DNA of 24,340 nt from positions 1 to 24,340 of the forward strand of contig JAFDHB010000040.1 of the NCBI GenBank assembly GCA_019308985.1. Reading direction: 5' to 3'. The position numbers were made by a program, and so were the translations under genes. Below, piece by piece: positions 23,199-24,340 of this stretch. The stretch's first letter is position 1; each line of letters begins with the position of its first letter. Origin of the DNA: Deltaproteobacteria bacterium (lineage in GTDB: Bacteria > Desulfobacterota > DSM-4660 > Desulfatiglandales > HGW-15). The notes under the pieces are model-generated. The model did not search any database and had not been told where the DNA came from. It saw only the letters and a list, made by a program, of their open reading frames with translations.

Positions 23199-24340
23199 CT
23201 ACACCCCGGAGGGAAGTTTTGCATGGGACTCTATGGGTTCGGGAGCCTCCACCTCAGAGGTTGCAACACCCATTTCTTCGAACTTTTTTGCCACGGGTAA
23301 TAGTCGTCTCTCCAAAGATCCTATGGCCCTGTTGTAGTCCTCCACGGTCCTGTTCAAATCCTTGCGCAGTTCAGCCAAGTGACTCACAAAGGTCTCGAGA
23401 CGTCTATAGAACAGCTTGCCCTGTTCCGCAATTTTGCGAGCATTTTCAGTAACTTGTTGCTGCTGCCAACCATAGGCAACCGCTTTCAAGAGGGCCAATA
23501 GAGTGACCGGAGTCGTTATCAGGACGCGCCTTTCTATGGCATTCTCCAAAAGCGATGGGTTGCGTTCAAACGCAGCCCCCAAACAAGCCTCATTTGGCAC
23601 AAACATTACAACAAAATCAGGGGTCCTTTCAAACTGCTCCCAGTACTTTTTCTGACCCAGCTCTTGTACCCTATCCTGCATTGCCTTGGCATGACGATCA
23701 AGTTTCAACTTCTGAACCCCTTCATCTCTCTCCTCCATTGCCTCGAGATAGGACTCCAGCGGAACCTTGGCATCAACCGGGAGTATCCCCTCATTCGGCA
23801 GGTGTATTACCATGTCCGGCCGACCCCTATCCGTGGTAACCTGCTCAGCATACGCAACGTGTCTTGTCATCCCCGCCATTTCTACCACGCGGCGAAGCTG
23901 CATTTCCCCCCATTGGCCCTTGACGGTCGGGGACTTGAGGGCCTGAGTCAGGCTCACGGCTGTCTTTTGCAACTCCGAATGGGAGATAGCAAGTTGACGG
24001 AGCTGCTCCTGCAATGACTGGTACGCACCCTCCCGTTTCTGCTCCAGCTCTCTCACATGCCCATCAATCGAGTTCAAGTTCTCTCTAAGGGGCTCTACCA
24101 GCTTCTCGATCTCCGCCCTATGGGCCTTCCAGTCTCCACGAAACTGGGCAACCAGGTTTTCAACCTGTTCCCTGGCCTGCTGTAAGAACTGGGTAGTGGT
24201 AGTATTCAAAGCCTGACCCGCCAGCGCACTGAAGGCCTCTCTCATTTTGTCTTGGGCCTTTTCAACCCACTGTAACTTCTCCTCGTCCACCTCTGCTTGC
24301 TTTTTCAACTCCGCGATCTGTACCTTTAATTGCTCGTTTT
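23199..24340 (-). CDS. rmuC: DNA recombination protein RmuC, 5' end outside window
   Basis: The frame is open to the right edge, so the N-terminus (normally a membrane helix and long coiled coil) is missing; 379 residues are visible. The visible start is coiled coil. The RmuC core follows: VKGQWGEMQLRRVVEMAGM, then RPDMVIHLPNEGILPVDAK, where PD (about 174-175 of the visible part) and D-A-K (189-191) form the PD-(D/E)xK nuclease-like motif. DFVVMFVPNEACLGAAF and LITTPVTLLALLKAVAYGW are also conserved family segments. A TTG at 24308 could be misread as a start but lies inside the coiled coil. RmuC limits recombination between inverted repeats in E. coli. The end carries an acidic and proline-containing tail after EEMGV. 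Confidence 0.92.
   Translation of the reverse strand, partial: NEQLKVQIAELKKQAEVDEEKLQWVEKAQDKMREAFSALAGQALNTTTTQFLQQAREQVENLVAQFRGDWKAHRAEIEKLVEPLRENLNSIDGHVRELEQKREGAYQSLQEQLRQLAISHSELQKTAVSLTQALKSPTVKGQWGEMQLRRVVEMAGMTRHVAYAEQVTTDRGRPDMVIHLPNEGILPVDAKVPLESYLEAMEERDEGVQKLKLDRHAKAMQDRVQELGQKKYWEQFERTPDFVVMFVPNEACLGAAFERNPSLLENAIERRVLITTPVTLLALLKAVAYGWQQQQVTENARKIAEQGKLFYRRLETFVSHLAELRKDLNRTVEDYNRAIGSLERRLLPVAKKFEEMGVATSEVEAPEPIESHAKLPSGV

Noticed and set aside
24306..24308. TTG as the start of RmuC
   Set aside because: The frame is open further to the window edge and the position is inside the coiled coil, so the gene simply continues outside.
1..24340. CRISPR array, tRNA or rRNA genes, complete insertion sequences or prophage genes
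   Set aside because: No regularly spaced repeats, no tRNA cloverleaf, no rRNA segment and no transposase, integrase or phage structural gene could be recognised on either strand.
21780..24340. A defence island made of the HD protein, the host-attachment protein and RmuC
   Set aside because: Each belongs to a widespread chromosomal family, and no nucleotide cyclase, effector or other defence signature gene is next to them.

Overview
The window looks like a chromosomal segment of a Gram-negative bacterium, most likely a Desulfobacterota (former Deltaproteobacteria) member or close relative. This rests on the mix of an ABC-exporter (Wzm/Wzt) polysaccharide locus with many glycosyltransferases, an octaheme c-type cytochrome of the hydroxylamine-oxidoreductase type, an Acr3 arsenite pump, RmuC and a four-helix-bundle protein. 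It is inference from gene content, not a phylogenetic result.

Left part (1-2830). Bases 1-360 hold no convincing gene but fold into a chain of short stems, so they look like part of a structured RNA or mobile intron. Next is an acr3 arsenite efflux gene on the minus strand (361-1560). A gene-free 690 bp stretch follows, with a palindrome that may be an operator and a cluster of REP-like palindromes in alternating orientation (about 1941-2076). A small exported coiled-coil protein with a SmpA/BamE-like C-terminus sits at 2252-2641.

Central part (2831-18662), all on the plus strand: a surface polysaccharide (O-antigen-like) locus. It encodes the ABC permease Wzm, a four-helix-bundle protein inserted between Wzm and Wzt, the ATPase Wzt with a C-terminal carbohydrate-recognition domain, and a glycosyltransferase-methyltransferase fusion. 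These are followed by three GT2 and four further GT4 glycosyltransferases, a GT-C-like integral membrane protein, and GDP-mannose 4,6-dehydratase. Two glycosyltransferase remnants (11087-11260 and 12311-12529) show gene loss inside the cluster. No wzx/wzy, priming transferase or ligase is visible, as expected for an ABC-dependent pathway whose other steps lie elsewhere. The likely logic is: Gmd supplies GDP-4-keto-6-deoxymannose, the GTs build the chain in the cytoplasm, the GT-methyltransferase next to wzt may modify the chain end, and Wzt-C/Wzm exports the chain.

Right part (18640-24340), all on the minus strand: an octaheme cytochrome whose 3' end overlaps the last GT gene by 23 bp, a membrane-anchored TPR protein, RimI, an HD-domain protein, a host-attachment-family protein, and RmuC running off the right edge. 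An 18 bp inverted repeat lies between the HD and host-attachment genes.

Several genes appear to start with TTG or GTG (2831, 5552, 7727, 12555, and 20124 on the minus strand). Starts were chosen by ribosome binding site and family alignment from memory; no database search was possible.
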